From Glutamicibacter halophytocola (GTDB lineage: Bacteria; Actinomycetota; Actinomycetes; Actinomycetales; Micrococcaceae), in the NCBI RefSeq assembly GCF_001302565.1, contig NZ_CP012750.1, positions 3,348,001 to 3,412,000 of the forward strand: DNA of 64,000 nt. The letters are read 5' to 3'. Of this stretch, positions 17,204 through 26,216 are shown piece after piece. Position 1 is the first letter of the stretch, and each line of letters opens with the position of its first letter. Below the pieces are notes generated by a model. That model saw nothing but the letters and a program-made list of their open reading frames with translations, had not been told where the DNA came from and did no database searches. A program made the position numbers and the translations under genes.

Positions 17204-18487
17204 TTAGGCAGTGGCTGCGGCGGACAGCGCGTTGGCGGCTATGGGCTGGTGCGCCGCATAGGCGCGCTGGATGCCAATCTGGTCGGCAATGTACTGTGCA
17301 TCGTGCCAGACACCCCAGATGAAACTGGAACCGCGGCGGGATTGCCAAGGCAAGCCCAGGAAATAGATGCCGGCTTCTTGCCCGACGCCTTTCTGGTGCC
17401 GCGGGCGTCCGCGCTCGTCAAAGGTGTCTGCCTCCAGCCAGCTGTAGTCCACGGAGAATCCGGTGGCCCACACAATGGTGGTGATCCCGGCAGCTTGCAG
17501 GTCCAATTCGCTTAATGGATCGGTGATGCATTCGGGCAGCTCGCCCAGTTCCCTGGCCTCGGGTTCTTGCGGGAAGTCCAGGCCGTTGCGCTCGATGTAG
17601 GCATCGGCTTCGTCCAGTATGGAGAGGTAGTTTGCGTCTCCGCGGGCCACGTTCGCCGCCAGATCATCGTCGAATCCCAGCACCCCATTGCTATAGCTGG
17701 AGGCCCTGCCAACCAGGGTGAGTCCTTTGCTGCCCAGGGCACGGAAGTTCACGGTCTGCCCGCCGTGGGCCCCGCTGACTGCGATAGTTACGTGCTCGGC
17801 TCCCGCGGGAGGCGCGGACATTTCCCACTTGTTCAATACTCCTAGCCACCAGCAGAAGTCCTGTCCGCGGTAGCGGCGTGGCGGGCGGTCGTGCGGGCCT
17901 ACGGCCAGATGCACCTGGCGGCCTGCTTCGTGCAGTTCATCGGCGATCTGCACACCTGACGAGCCTGCGCCGACCACCAGGACGTTGCCCTCAGGCAGCT
18001 GGCCGGGGTTGCGGTAGTCGCTAGAGTGGATCTGGTTGAGCGGGGCATCTTCCGGGATAATCTGCGGGATCACGGGCTTCTGGAAGGGGCCGGTCGCGGC
18101 GACAACGTAGTTCGCCTCGATGGTTCCGTCGCTGGTTTCCACGGTGAACCCCGGGCGCCCCTCGTTGCGGGTCACGCGGGTAACCTGCACTCCAGTACGG
18201 ACCGGGGCGCCGACCTGCGCTGCATATTCTTCGAAGTACTGGGCTACCTGGTCTTTGGTTGCGAAGCTTTCTGGAGCGGTTTCGCCGAATTCCCGGTTCG
18301 GGAAGCGGTCATGCCACGCCGGGCCATTTGCTACTAGCGAGTCCCACCGGCCGGTACGCCAGCGTTCGGCGATGCGATCCTTTTCAAGCACGATGTGGTT
18401 AATGCCGCGCTGGCCCAGGTGCTCGCTCATGGCGATGCCTGCCTGGCCTGCGCCAACCACCACTACTTCTGTGCGGGTATTCTGCAT
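17204..18487 (-). CDS. Flavin-containing monooxygenase (CzcO/FMO-like)
   Basis: A 427-residue FAD/NADPH enzyme expected to hydroxylate an amine nitrogen or oxidise a ketone. Two Rossmann motifs are visible: VVVVGAGQAGIAMSEHLG at the N terminus for FAD and VLVVGAGSSGVQIADELHEAG near residue 170 for NADPH. The C-terminal half carries TTIVWATGFSVDYSWLE. It heads the six-gene minus-strand operon ending at 11931. A 15-bp palindrome 97 bp upstream is the likely operator. An N-oxidising step followed by RidA-assisted imine hydrolysis is a plausible reading of the gene order. Confidence 0.85.
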   Translation of the reverse strand: MQNTRTEVVVVGAGQAGIAMSEHLGQRGINHIVLEKDRIAERWRTGRWDSLVANGPAWHDRFPNREFGETAPESFATKDQVAQYFEEYAAQVGAPVRTGVQVTRVTRNEGRPGFTVETSDGTIEANYVVAATGPFQKPVIPQIIPEDAPLNQIHSSDYRNPGQLPEGNVLVVGAGSSGVQIADELHEAGRQVHLAVGPHDRPPRRYRGQDFCWWLGVLNKWEMSAPPAGAEHVTIAVSGAHGGQTVNFRALGSKGLTLVGRASSYSNGVLGFDDDLAANVARGDANYLSILDEADAYIERNGLDFPQEPEARELGELPECITDPLSELDLQAAGITTIVWATGFSVDYSWLEADTFDERGRPRHQKGVGQEAGIYFLGLPWQSRRGSSFIWGVWHDAQYIADQIGIQRAYAAHQPIAANALSAAATA

Positions 18488-18583
18488 TGTTCTTCTCCGT
18501 CCATGGGGAGCTGTCAGTTGGTGTTGATTCCAGATTCGCCCTAGTGGACTACATCTGTAAAGAAGTTCTTTTCGTTAATATGA

Positions 18584-18598
18584 ATCTGAAAATCAGAT
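18584..18598. promoter_or_regulatory. Palindrome ATCTGA-AAA-TCAGAT upstream of the monooxygenase operon
   Basis: A perfect 6-3-6 dyad in the AT-rich gap before the monooxygenase gene, containing a T-N11-A spacing as in LysR-type sites. The two local LysR regulators are candidates, but this is inference. Confidence 0.4.
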
Positions 18599-18611
18599 AA
18601 TGGATGCGGCA

Positions 18612-19115
18612 CTATCCGCCGAGGACCCGCGTGCCGCTCATGGCATAGGGTCGATCAAGCGAACCAGCCGATTGATCCGGGCCTAATTGGCGGATATCAG
18701 TTTGCGTGCGCACGATCACCGCCAGCACCATGACAATCAGCAGTTCGAAGGCAACGAGGCCCAGCATCAACTGCAGGTGCCCGCCATGGTCAATCATCGC
18801 CTGCGGTGGGCCGCCATGCCGATGGCCGGCAGAGGAGGCATGGGCTGTAATCACGCCCATATGGATCAATGCGCTGCTGCTGGAAATGGCCATGGCCATC
18901 ATGGCTTGCCGGCGAAGATCATGGTGCTGAAACAAGGGATGGATGGTGCACCACAGGCAGAGCAGGCCACCAGCGAGCATGAACACTGCCATGACGCCCG
19001 TGGATTCAACGGCAAGGATGAAGTGCGCTGCGGCCGAAGCTCCAGTCAGCACACCAACAACCCAAGGAACCCATTGGCCAGCCTGGCGGCGGTCTCTGGC
19101 TGCAACAGGGCTCAT
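18612..19115 (-). CDS. Four-helix membrane protein of unknown function
   Basis: A 167-residue protein with four hydrophobic segments (about 18-36, 39-58, 66-90 and 112-138) and a His-containing loop (SSAGHRHGGPPQAMIDHGGHLQ). Its ATG overlaps the TGA of the permease at 19112 by 4 bp, so it is translationally coupled to that permease. It may be an accessory subunit. No family is recognised. Confidence 0.6.
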   Translation of the reverse strand: MSPVAARDRRQAGQWVPWVVGVLTGASAAAHFILAVESTGVMAVFMLAGGLLCLWCTIHPLFQHHDLRRQAMMAMAISSSSALIHMGVITAHASSAGHRHGGPPQAMIDHGGHLQLMLGLVAFELLIVMVLAVIVRTQTDIRQLGPDQSAGSLDRPYAMSGTRVLGG

Positions 19116-20644
19116 GGCTGGGATGGCTCTTCAAGCTTCAATTGCTCGCCGGCTGCTACTCCCGGGGAACCGGGATCCGCCCTGCGGACCTTTCCACCGC
19201 GAAGGTAGCCCACGATGCCCAAGGCCAAGATCGCCACCAGCGTTCCCACGGCAAAGAGCTCGAACTCCATCGGAGACACGCCCCAGATTGCTTCGAAGTC
19301 GTAGTCCACGCCCAGCAGAGCTTCCAAGGTGCCAGGGAAAACCGCGACCCATGAACCAAGCAGGATCCAGCTGAAGCAAACGTAGCCGAGGATCTTGAAG
19401 ACACCGTTCGAAACCGGGACTCGGAAAGGACGCTGGACCGCCGGGAATTTTGCGCGCAGACGCACGGCAGCTGGAATCGCAATCAGATAGCTGAGCAGGA
19501 AAGTGGAGATGGAGATGCTCAGCACGATACCGAAAACTGCAGCGCTGGAGCCGTTCAGCTGCATCGCGACCAGCATGAAGATCGTTGCCACGACACCGGA
19601 GAGGGTATTGACCCGCATTGGAGTGCCCAACTTGGGATTGAACCGGCCGAAGTAGCCGCCAAAGAACGAACCATCAGCAGCCGCCATTGCCTGCATGCGG
19701 TCTGAGATGATCATCCAGGCGCCTCCCTGGGAAACCAGCACGAAGCAGAAAACGATGGCGGCAATGGCCAGCATGACAGGCGCACCGGCACCGAAGATCG
19801 AGAAGACCTCCTCCACGGCGCCGAACAGCCCGCCGATGCCGGTGATCTGCTCCAGTGGTACCACCAGCAAGATTGCCAGCACTGGCAGCAGGTAGCTGCC
19901 GGCAGCGAGCAGGGAGGTGCGCGCGATGGAAATCGGCACATCCTTGGCGGGGTTCTTCATTTCCCCTGCGGCGCTATTGCCGGATTCAAATCCAAGGAAT
20001 GAGAACAGCAACAGTGGCGTCAAGCCGAGGAATCCACCGATGCTCGGCGTGAAATCCCCAAAGGACAATCCATTAAAGCCATTGACGAACCCGTAAATGA
20101 GGGTGACCGCCAGGAAGAACACCAGGAATCCGACTTTGCAGATCGCCCCTAACGATGGGAGCCATTTGCCGTGCTTGAGGCTGACAATTGCCGAGGTGAC
20201 GGTAATCCAGATGAAGGCGAGCTTGAAAAGATAGTCCCACACCGAGCCAGACTCAACCGGCGTCACGTATTCCGACCATGTTTCCACCGCGACGAATGCC
20301 ATCGCTCCGCCCACCCAAACCGGCTGGGTAACCCAGGTCAATAGCGAGGCAATGGCGGCGACGATACGGCCGAATGCCATTCTGGTCCATACATAGACAC
20401 CGCCCTCTTCGGTGAAAGCGCCGCCGGTTTCGGCGAAAATCAGCCCGTACGGAATCATGAAGGTGATCGCTAGAATCAGGGTCCAGGTAAACGTTTCAGC
20501 GCCAAAACCGGAAACCTGCCCCAGGACCTCGATTGAGATAACCGCGGCAACCACCAGAAGCAGAAGATCCATTCGGCCCAAGCTTTTTTGAAGATGCTGC
20601 GCCTGGTCCTGGGCAAGTTGTGTTGAAGATGCATCCTTATGCAT
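19112..20644 (-). CDS. APC-family amino-acid/polyamine permease or antiporter
   Basis: A 510-residue transporter with about 12 membrane segments. The first helix region GRMDLLLLVVAAVISIEVLGQVSGFGAETFTW and the signature FAETGGAFTEEGGVYVWTRMAFG place it in the APC superfamily, near glutamate/GABA antiporter and tyramine/polyamine permease groups. The motif FSFLGFESGNSAAGEMKNPAKDVPISI is also typical. It is first of the minus-strand genes that feed the catabolic operon and is coupled to the membrane protein at 18612. It probably imports the amine or amino acid degraded by the neighbouring enzymes. Confidence 0.85.
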   Translation of the reverse strand: MHKDASSTQLAQDQAQHLQKSLGRMDLLLLVVAAVISIEVLGQVSGFGAETFTWTLILAITFMIPYGLIFAETGGAFTEEGGVYVWTRMAFGRIVAAIASLLTWVTQPVWVGGAMAFVAVETWSEYVTPVESGSVWDYLFKLAFIWITVTSAIVSLKHGKWLPSLGAICKVGFLVFFLAVTLIYGFVNGFNGLSFGDFTPSIGGFLGLTPLLLFSFLGFESGNSAAGEMKNPAKDVPISIARTSLLAAGSYLLPVLAILLVVPLEQITGIGGLFGAVEEVFSIFGAGAPVMLAIAAIVFCFVLVSQGGAWMIISDRMQAMAAADGSFFGGYFGRFNPKLGTPMRVNTLSGVVATIFMLVAMQLNGSSAAVFGIVLSISISTFLLSYLIAIPAAVRLRAKFPAVQRPFRVPVSNGVFKILGYVCFSWILLGSWVAVFPGTLEALLGVDYDFEAIWGVSPMEFELFAVGTLVAILALGIVGYLRGGKVRRADPGSPGVAAGEQLKLEEPSQP

Positions 20645-20834
20645 GTCTAATTCCTTTTGCCGTTTCCTCCGCGGACGCGTGCGGCCGACGGAGGCATGAT
20701 TCCCGGGCGGACCTGAAAGTCAGGACGCACCGGAGTTACTTGCGGCGACGCATTCTTCACGCGATTCAGCTTCGAAGTGCGCCGCGTCACACGGATAACA
20801 GTAGAACGCGACGCTAATCGAGTAAATCAGTATT

Positions 20835-20855
20835 ATTAGATGTTCAGCATCTAAT
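20835..20855. promoter_or_regulatory. Inverted repeat ATTAGATG-TTCAG-CATCTAAT
   Basis: A perfect 8-5-8 dyad in an AT-rich patch about 190 bp upstream of the permease start and about 310 bp upstream of the amine oxidase. Probably a regulator site; the regulator is not identified. Confidence 0.4.
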
Positions 20856-21127
20856 ATTCAGATTCAATTCCCCTTGGGATCGCACGGGTCACGGCCACCG
20901 ACGAAAGCAGCTTCAACGACGCCATGCCGCCGATCCCAACGCCAGAAAACCCCATGCCCACCTCCGGCTAGATGAGAACAATTAGAGTGAATTCTTCGAA
21001 ATCCTAGGGAAACACACGCCTCCCGCTTGCGAGCTTGCGCAGACACGACGGATTGCAGGTCGAGTGGAACATATTTTCATCCGGTGGTTGCCAATGCTTG
21101 TCAGCCCTGTCACAATCGATACTAATT

Positions 21128-21143
21128 TTGAACGACCGTTCAA
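21128..21143. promoter_or_regulatory. TetR-type operator TTGAACG-AC-CGTTCAA before the amine oxidase
   Basis: A perfect 16-bp dyad ending 21 bp before the amine oxidase ATG, followed by the RBS cgaggag. Its form (GAACG/CGTTC half-sites) is typical of TetR-family operators, and a TetR gene lies directly downstream of the oxidase. Local repression is inferred. Confidence 0.6.
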
Positions 21144-21164
21144 CAAAAATTCGAGGAGATTCAG

Positions 21165-23126
21165 ATGGAACACCTTCACCCAACGACAGCGTTGGAGACC
21201 GCGCACCCACTGGAACAGATCACCAGTGAAGAGATCCTGCGTACTCGCAATATCCTTGCCGACGCCGGGCTGGTTGAGCAGACCACCCGTTTTGCCTACC
21301 TGGGTTTGCTGGATCCGCCCAAGGACCTGCTTTATGCCGATGCTGGCACAGAGGTTCCGCGCAAGGTTCGTGTGATGCTCTACGATCCGGCCATCCCCCG
21401 CTCCCTGGACATCACGATCTGCTTGGCCAGCGCAGAGATTGAATCACAGCGCGAAATCGAAGCAGCGACAGAGGGGCAGGTTCCGGTGCTGCTGGAAGAA
21501 TTCGACACCGTCGAAGAAATCCTGGCCAACGACGAAGGATGGATCAAGGCCTTGGCCAGCCGCGGGCTGAGCACATCCCAGGTTCGAGTTGCACCGCTGT
21601 CAGCAGGTGTCTTCGACTACGAGAACGAAGAAGGAAAACGCCTATTGCGCGGACTGGGCTTCGTGCAGAATTCCCCTGAGGACCACGCTTGGGCCCACCC
21701 CATCGATCGCTTGGTGGCCTTTGTCGACCTCGAAAACCGTTGCGTTGACCGGCTCATCGATGATGGACCTGTTCCCGTTCCAGACATCAACGGAAACTAC
21801 ACTGATCCACAAGTTCATGGTGAGCTGCGCGATGATCTCAAGGCCATCGAAATCACCCAGCCAGATGGAGCCAGCTTCACCGTGGATGGCAACCACCTCT
21901 CGTGGCTCGGCTGGGATCTGCGCGTCGGCTTTGACTCACGGGAAGGACTCGTGCTTCACCAGATCCACCACACGCAAGGCGGGACTCGCCGCCCGCTGAT
22001 CCACCGCGCATCCATCTCCGAAATGGTAGTGCCCTACGGCGATCCGTCCCCTTACCGGAGCTGGCAGAACTATTTCGACACCGGAGAATATTTGGTGGGA
22101 CGCGACGCGAACTCGCTGAAGCTCGGCTGCGACTGCCTCGGAGAAATCCACTACATGTCTCCCGTGGTTGCCGACGATTTTGGCAATCCGCGCGTCATCG
22201 ACAACGGCATCTGCATTCACGAGGAAGACGCCGGGATCGGATGGAAGCACACCGATGAGTGGGCCGGATCCAACGAAGTGCGCCGCAACCGGCGTCTGGT
22301 GGTTTCCTTCTTCACCACCGTGGGCAATTACGACTACGGTTTCTACTGGTACCTGTACCTCGATGGCACCATCGAGTTTGAAGCCAAGGCCACGGGCATC
22401 GTCTTCACCGCGGCGTTGCCACACAAGGGTTACGAGTACGCCTCAGAAATCGCACCGGGCTTGGCTGCGCCATTCCACCAGCATCTCTTTGGCGCCCGCC
22501 TGGACATGATGATCGACGGGCATGCCAACGCCGTTGACGAGCTTGAGGTCGTCCGGTTGCCGAAGTCCGAAGGCAATCCACACGGCAATGCCTTCACCCA
22601 AAGCCGGCTGCGATTGGGCACCGAGCAGCAGGCGGTACGCGACGCCAACGCAGCAGCGGGACGCGTATGGCAGGTGAGCAATCCGGGTTCCCTGAATCAT
22701 GTGGGCGAGCCGGTGGGCTACACGTTGTACCCGCAGAACAATCCGACGCTGGCCATGGCTGACGATTCGTCCATCGCTGCCCGTGCCGCCTTTACCCGGC
22801 ACGACCTCTGGGTCACGCGCTTTGCCGAAGGCGAGCTCTACGCAGCCGGCGACTTCGTCAACCGCAATCCAGGCGGGGCAGGGCTTCCTGCCTTCGTCGA
22901 AGCCGACCGGGATATCGACGGACAAGATATCGTGTTGTGGCACTCCTTTGGCCTGACCCACTTCCCTCGCCCCGAGGACTGGCCCATCATGCCAGTGGAT
23001 ACCGTAGGGTTCACGCTGAAGCCACACGGTTTCTTCAATGAAAACCCGATGCTCAATATCCCTGCCTCGACAAGCTCGCACTGTTCCATGCAAGCTCCTG
23101 AAACCGAAGGACACTGCGGAGCCTAG
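21165..23126 (+). CDS. Copper-containing primary-amine oxidase (Arthrobacter type)
   Basis: A 653-residue TPQ amine oxidase that converts primary amines (phenethylamine, tyramine, histamine or similar) and O2 to aldehyde, NH3 and H2O2. The topaquinone precursor is Tyr389 in GNYDY. The catalytic-base Asp305 lies in [10 protein letters not shown]. Copper ligands are His438 and His440 (FHQHLFG) and His599 ([11 protein letters not shown]). Length and these motifs match A. globiformis phenethylamine/histamine oxidases. There is no signal peptide, so it is cytosolic. It is preceded by a TetR operator and followed by the TetR gene. The aldehyde dehydrogenases at 11931 or 58177 could take up its product. 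Confidence 0.93.
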   Translation: MEHLHPTTALETAHPLEQITSEEILRTRNILADAGLVEQTTRFAYLGLLDPPKDLLYADAGTEVPRKVRVMLYDPAIPRSLDITICLASAEIESQREIEAATEGQVPVLLEEFDTVEEILANDEGWIKALASRGLSTSQVRVAPLSAGVFDYENEEGKRLLRGLGFVQNSPEDHAWAHPIDRLVAFVDLENRCVDRLIDDGPVPVPDINGNYTDPQVHGELRDDLKAIEITQPDGASFTVDGNHLSWLGWDLRVGFDSREGLVLHQIHHTQGGTRRPLIHRASISEMVVPYGDPSPYRSWQNYFDTGEYLVGRDANSLKLGCDCLGEIHYMSPVVADDFGNPRVIDNGICIHEEDAGIGWKHTDEWAGSNEVRRNRRLVVSFFTTVGNYDYGFYWYLYLDGTIEFEAKATGIVFTAALPHKGYEYASEIAPGLAAPFHQHLFGARLDMMIDGHANAVDELEVVRLPKSEGNPHGNAFTQSRLRLGTEQQAVRDANAAAGRVWQVSNPGSLNHVGEPVGYTLYPQNNPTLAMADDSSIAARAAFTRHDLWVTRFAEGELYAAGDFVNRNPGGAGLPAFVEADRDIDGQDIVLWHSFGLTHFPRPEDWPIMPVDTVGFTLKPHGFFNENPMLNIPASTSSHCSMQAPETEGHCGA

Positions 23127-23153
23127 CTTTGGCGCTGCTTCGAGCATGCAAGG

Positions 23154-23195
23154 ATGGACAGGGGCGAGCCGGCATTGGCCGCCTCCTGTCCATCA
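23154..23195 (+). terminator. Hairpin after the amine oxidase gene
   Basis: Stem GATGGACAGG / CCTGTCCATC with a 22-nt loop, 27 bp after the oxidase stop and before the TetR gene, followed by acttcaccc. It may partly terminate the oxidase transcript. Confidence 0.5.
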
Positions 23196-23242
23196 CTTCA
23201 CCCACCCAGAATTGGCGTTGAGCGCCGGAAAGCTGCGTCATC

Positions 23243-23842
23243 ATGCCTCGCCTTGTCGACCACGAAGAGCGCCGCATTGCGATCATTCACACCACGTGGA
23301 ACATCATTGCCACCCGAGGCATCGAGAACGCAACCATGCGTGACATTGCCAGCGAATGCGGCTACTCCACACCAGGGATCATTTCCCACTACTTTGCGAA
23401 CAAGAACGAGCTGCTGCTGGCGGCCTACGAATTGATCTGCCAGCGCACCGATCAGCGCATCGCCAAGGTTCTGGATTCGCGCCGCGGGCTGGATGCGCTG
23501 CTGGCCTTGTGCTTTGAAATCATCCCAGCCGACGAAACCACCCTCGCTGAGGCCCGGGTGGCCATTGCCTTCTGGCAAAGGGCACAAACCGATGACTCGC
23601 TTCGCAAAATCGGCGCCTCGGCTCTCAACGCCTGGATGGTGCAAATCAGCCAGTGCCTGGGCGAAGCCAAAGATCTCGGTGAGGTGCCCCGGAAGTTGAA
23701 TGTCAATCATGCGCGCAGCGAGCTCATCAACGCCATGATGGGCTTGCACATCACTTCAATGCTGGAACCAGCAGAAGTCACCTCTTCGCATCAACGGCAC
23801 CTGATCAAGACGATGATCAACCGTTATCGCTCAGAGGCGTAG
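23243..23842 (+). CDS. TetR-family transcriptional regulator
   Basis: A 199-residue regulator. The N-terminal helix-turn-helix is clear (ATRGIENATMRDIASECGYSTPGIISHYFANKNELLLAAY), with the BetI-like ISHYFANK element. The rest is the usual helical ligand domain. It lies 116 bp downstream of the amine oxidase, whose promoter has a TetR-type palindrome, so it probably represses that gene until an amine or aldehyde inducer binds. It converges with the LysR gene (4 bp between stops). Confidence 0.87.
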   Translation: MPRLVDHEERRIAIIHTTWNIIATRGIENATMRDIASECGYSTPGIISHYFANKNELLLAAYELICQRTDQRIAKVLDSRRGLDALLALCFEIIPADETTLAEARVAIAFWQRAQTDDSLRKIGASALNAWMVQISQCLGEAKDLGEVPRKLNVNHARSELINAMMGLHITSMLEPAEVTSSHQRHLIKTMINRYRSEA

Positions 23843-23846
23843 GCAC

Positions 23847-24776
23847 TCACCGCCCCCCTCCAGGCGCCCGGCCCCTGGCACGTTCGGCAATCTGGGCGTG
23901 GACGGCATCGGCGACGGCCCGCATGCGCCCGGTGGGCCGCTGCGAAGGAAGGTAAGCCAAGACCGTACGCAGTTCCGGGACCTGATCAGCGATTTCCACG
24001 ATGGCCACTTGGCTTCCGTCGTAGGTCATTGAGTGCGTCGGCCGTTGATGCAAAATGGAATATCCATGCGCATGCGCGACGAAGGTGCGCACCGTTTCAT
24101 AGCTTGCTGACTGGAATCGGACATCCGGTTCCACGCCTGCGTTGCGAAGGATCGAAAGCATCAAGTCCTTGGAGTGCGGCATGCTCAGCAAAATGAATGG
24201 CTCCGCGGAAAGCTGCTGCACTTTGACAGCTTTTTTATCGGCGAATTTATGCCCCATCGGCAACGCGATATACGGCCTGGCGCTGCTGACCGTGCTCGTC
24301 GAGACATTCTCAGGCAAGCCAAGGTCATAGCACAGCGCCAGATCCGCTTGCCCATCGCTCAATGCTCGCGAACAACCGGCAGCGTCGGCTTCAATGACCT
24401 CCAATACAAGATCCGGATGATCTGCCTTGAGCCGGTTCACCAAGTCGGGAATGTGGAACGGTGCCAGCGTGCTGAAGCAGGCCAACCTGACAACACCCGA
24501 AACGCTGGCCTGGTCGCCTTTAGCGTTCTCTACAACTTCTTCGAGATGCGCGAGCACGGCGTTGGCATCCTTCAGAAACAGCTCGCCGGATTGCGTCAAC
24601 AGCAGGCCCTTGGCCCGCTGCCGGATGAATAGCTGGGAACCAATCTGCTTCTCGAGCTGCGCAACAGCACTGGACACCGCCGACTGGGCAACATTCAGTC
24701 GTTCGGCCGCACCCGTCATCGACAATTGGGCTGCTGCTTCACTGAAGTACCGAAGCTGCGTCAAGGTGATGTCCAT
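23847..24776 (-). CDS. LysR-family transcriptional regulator
   Basis: A 309-residue LTTR with N-terminal winged HTH (MDITLTQLRYFSEAAAQLSM, then AERLNVAQSAVSSAVAQLEKQIGSQLFIRQRAKG) and a periplasmic-binding-protein-like effector domain from about residue 90. ATG 24776 matches the family start; an earlier in-frame TTG would add nine atypical residues. There is no Shine-Dalgarno. Instead a TATACT -10 box lies 6 bp before the ATG, implying a leaderless mRNA. Candidate targets are the flavin monooxygenase operon or the adjacent lactate dehydrogenase. Confidence 0.85.
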   Translation of the reverse strand: MDITLTQLRYFSEAAAQLSMTGAAERLNVAQSAVSSAVAQLEKQIGSQLFIRQRAKGLLLTQSGELFLKDANAVLAHLEEVVENAKGDQASVSGVVRLACFSTLAPFHIPDLVNRLKADHPDLVLEVIEADAAGCSRALSDGQADLALCYDLGLPENVSTSTVSSARPYIALPMGHKFADKKAVKVQQLSAEPFILLSMPHSKDLMLSILRNAGVEPDVRFQSASYETVRTFVAHAHGYSILHQRPTHSMTYDGSQVAIVEIADQVPELRTVLAYLPSQRPTGRMRAVADAVHAQIAERARGRAPGGGR

Positions 24777-24782
24777 ACCGCA

Positions 24783-24810
24783 AGTATAGGTTCCCGAAAT
24801 CAATAATCAA
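24783..24810 (-). promoter_or_regulatory. Promoter giving a leaderless LysR mRNA
   Basis: On the minus strand: TTGATT (-35, 24805-24810), a 16-bp spacer, TATACT (-10, 24783-24788), then 6 bp to the ATG. Transcription would start at or next to the start codon. Confidence 0.5.
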
Positions 24811-24858
24811 GATATGAATCATCATTTGCCATCTGTGAATCAGTTGCTCTTTGCAGGC

Positions 24859-26076
24859 CTACCGACGGCGGATCAACGACTCATCCAGGTCCTTGATCGA
24901 GGCCGCACCCATCAGCTGCATGGCAACTTCCACTTCCCTGGCCAAGAGTTCAATGGCACGGCTGACTCCCTGCTCGCCACCAGCCATCAGTCCGTAGAGG
25001 TAGGCGCGGCCAATGAGCACGAAGTCGGCCCCGGCGCATAGCGAGGCGACGATGTCCGCACCGGACATGATGCCCGAGTCCAGGATGATTTCCATGTCTT
25101 GGCCGACTTCGGCGCGAACCTCGCTCAGCGCTTCAAAGGCAATCGGGGCGCGGTCCAGCTGGCGTCCGCCGTGATTGGATACAACGAGACCGTCAGCGCC
25201 GGCCGCCTTGGCTTTGGCGGCGTCTTCGGCAGTAAGCACCCCCTTGACGAAGAGCTTGCCCTTCCACAATTCGCGGATCCATTTCAGGTCGTCAAAGTCC
25301 AACGAGGAGTCGAACATGGAGTTGATGATGGTTGGCAAATCGGCCGAGGTTCCGGAGAGCGAAGCGAACTTCAGTGAATCGGTGGTCAGAAAATTGAACC
25401 ACCACTCCGGACGATAGGAGGCATCAACAATGGTCTTGAATGTCAGCTCCGGCGGGATCTTCATGCCGTTGCGCGTATCGCGGTGGCGCTGGCCGGCAAC
25501 CGGAGTATCAACAGTGACCAGCAAGGTATCAAAACCTGCAGCGGCGGCACGTTCCACCAAAGCCGCGGACTTCTCGCGGTCCTTCCACAGGTACAGCTGG
25601 AACCAATGGCGCCCATCGGGTGCAGCGGCCGCTACTTCCTCGATGGAGCGCGTGCCCATGGTGGACAGGCTGAACGGGATGCCCGCCTGTTGAGCTGCGC
25701 GCGACCCGCCAATTTCGCCTTCGGAGTGCATGAAGCGGGTGAAGCCGGTGGGGGCAATGCCAAAGGGCAGCTTGGCTGCTGCACCGGCAATGGTGGTGGA
25801 TAGATCCGAATGCGCGGTGCCATGCAGAATCCGTGGCAGGAGTTCCACCGAGTCGAAGACCTGGCGTGCGCGCCGGGCTGTGATCTCCCGGCCAGCGGCT
25901 CCGTCCACGTAGTCGAAAGCCGCGGTGGGAGTTCGTCGCTTGGCCATGGCCCGCAGGTCCCACATGTCGGCGGCAGCCGCCAGCCGCGCCGTGCGCCGGT
26001 CAAGGGATGGGGCCTTGAACTTCATCAAGCTCACCAGCTCGGACAGATCCGGTAGTTGCCGTTTGAGATTTCCCAT
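24859..26076 (-). CDS. lldD: FMN-dependent alpha-hydroxy-acid dehydrogenase (L-lactate dehydrogenase-like)
   Basis: A 405-residue TIM-barrel flavoprotein that oxidises L-lactate or a related 2-hydroxy acid to the keto acid. Key regions are PFGIAPTGFTRFMHSEGE for FMN binding, LLVTVDTPVAGQRHRDTRNG, the catalytic-His motif VSNHGGRQLD, and the phosphate-binding ILDSGIMSGADIVAS with VLIGRAYLYGLMAGGEQG. Length is normal for LldD. It is divergent from a GntR gene, and the gap holds a perfect 18-bp palindrome, the classical arrangement for LldR-type control. Confidence 0.88.
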   Translation of the reverse strand: MGNLKRQLPDLSELVSLMKFKAPSLDRRTARLAAAADMWDLRAMAKRRTPTAAFDYVDGAAGREITARRARQVFDSVELLPRILHGTAHSDLSTTIAGAAAKLPFGIAPTGFTRFMHSEGEIGGSRAAQQAGIPFSLSTMGTRSIEEVAAAAPDGRHWFQLYLWKDREKSAALVERAAAAGFDTLLVTVDTPVAGQRHRDTRNGMKIPPELTFKTIVDASYRPEWWFNFLTTDSLKFASLSGTSADLPTIINSMFDSSLDFDDLKWIRELWKGKLFVKGVLTAEDAAKAKAAGADGLVVSNHGGRQLDRAPIAFEALSEVRAEVGQDMEIILDSGIMSGADIVASLCAGADFVLIGRAYLYGLMAGGEQGVSRAIELLAREVEVAMQLMGAASIKDLDESLIRRR

Positions 26077-26126
26077 TTATTGCCCTCGCTGCTTGCTGGC
26101 TTTCGATGACGCCACCGCGTAAGATT

Positions 26127-26144
26127 CCTGAAATATATTTCAGG
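26127..26144. promoter_or_regulatory. Perfect 18-bp palindrome CCTGAAATATATTTCAGG
   Basis: Located between the divergent lactate dehydrogenase and GntR genes, 51 bp and 73 bp from their respective starts. Probably the GntR operator controlling both genes. It differs from the TNGTNNNACNA core common for FCD-type GntR proteins, so the assignment is by position. Confidence 0.5.
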
Positions 26145-26216
26145 CCAGACTAAACTGTTTATCAGATCAGCACCTAGCGCAGGTCGCAAAGTTACGCCCG
26201 GAAGATTCGGAGAATC

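Larger units (their letters stand above)
20645..21164. other. Divergent regulatory region between permease and amine oxidase genes
   Basis: About 520 bp without a convincing gene. It contains two inverted repeats, listed separately at 20835-20855 and 21128-21143, and should carry the promoters of both divergent genes. Confidence 0.5.
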
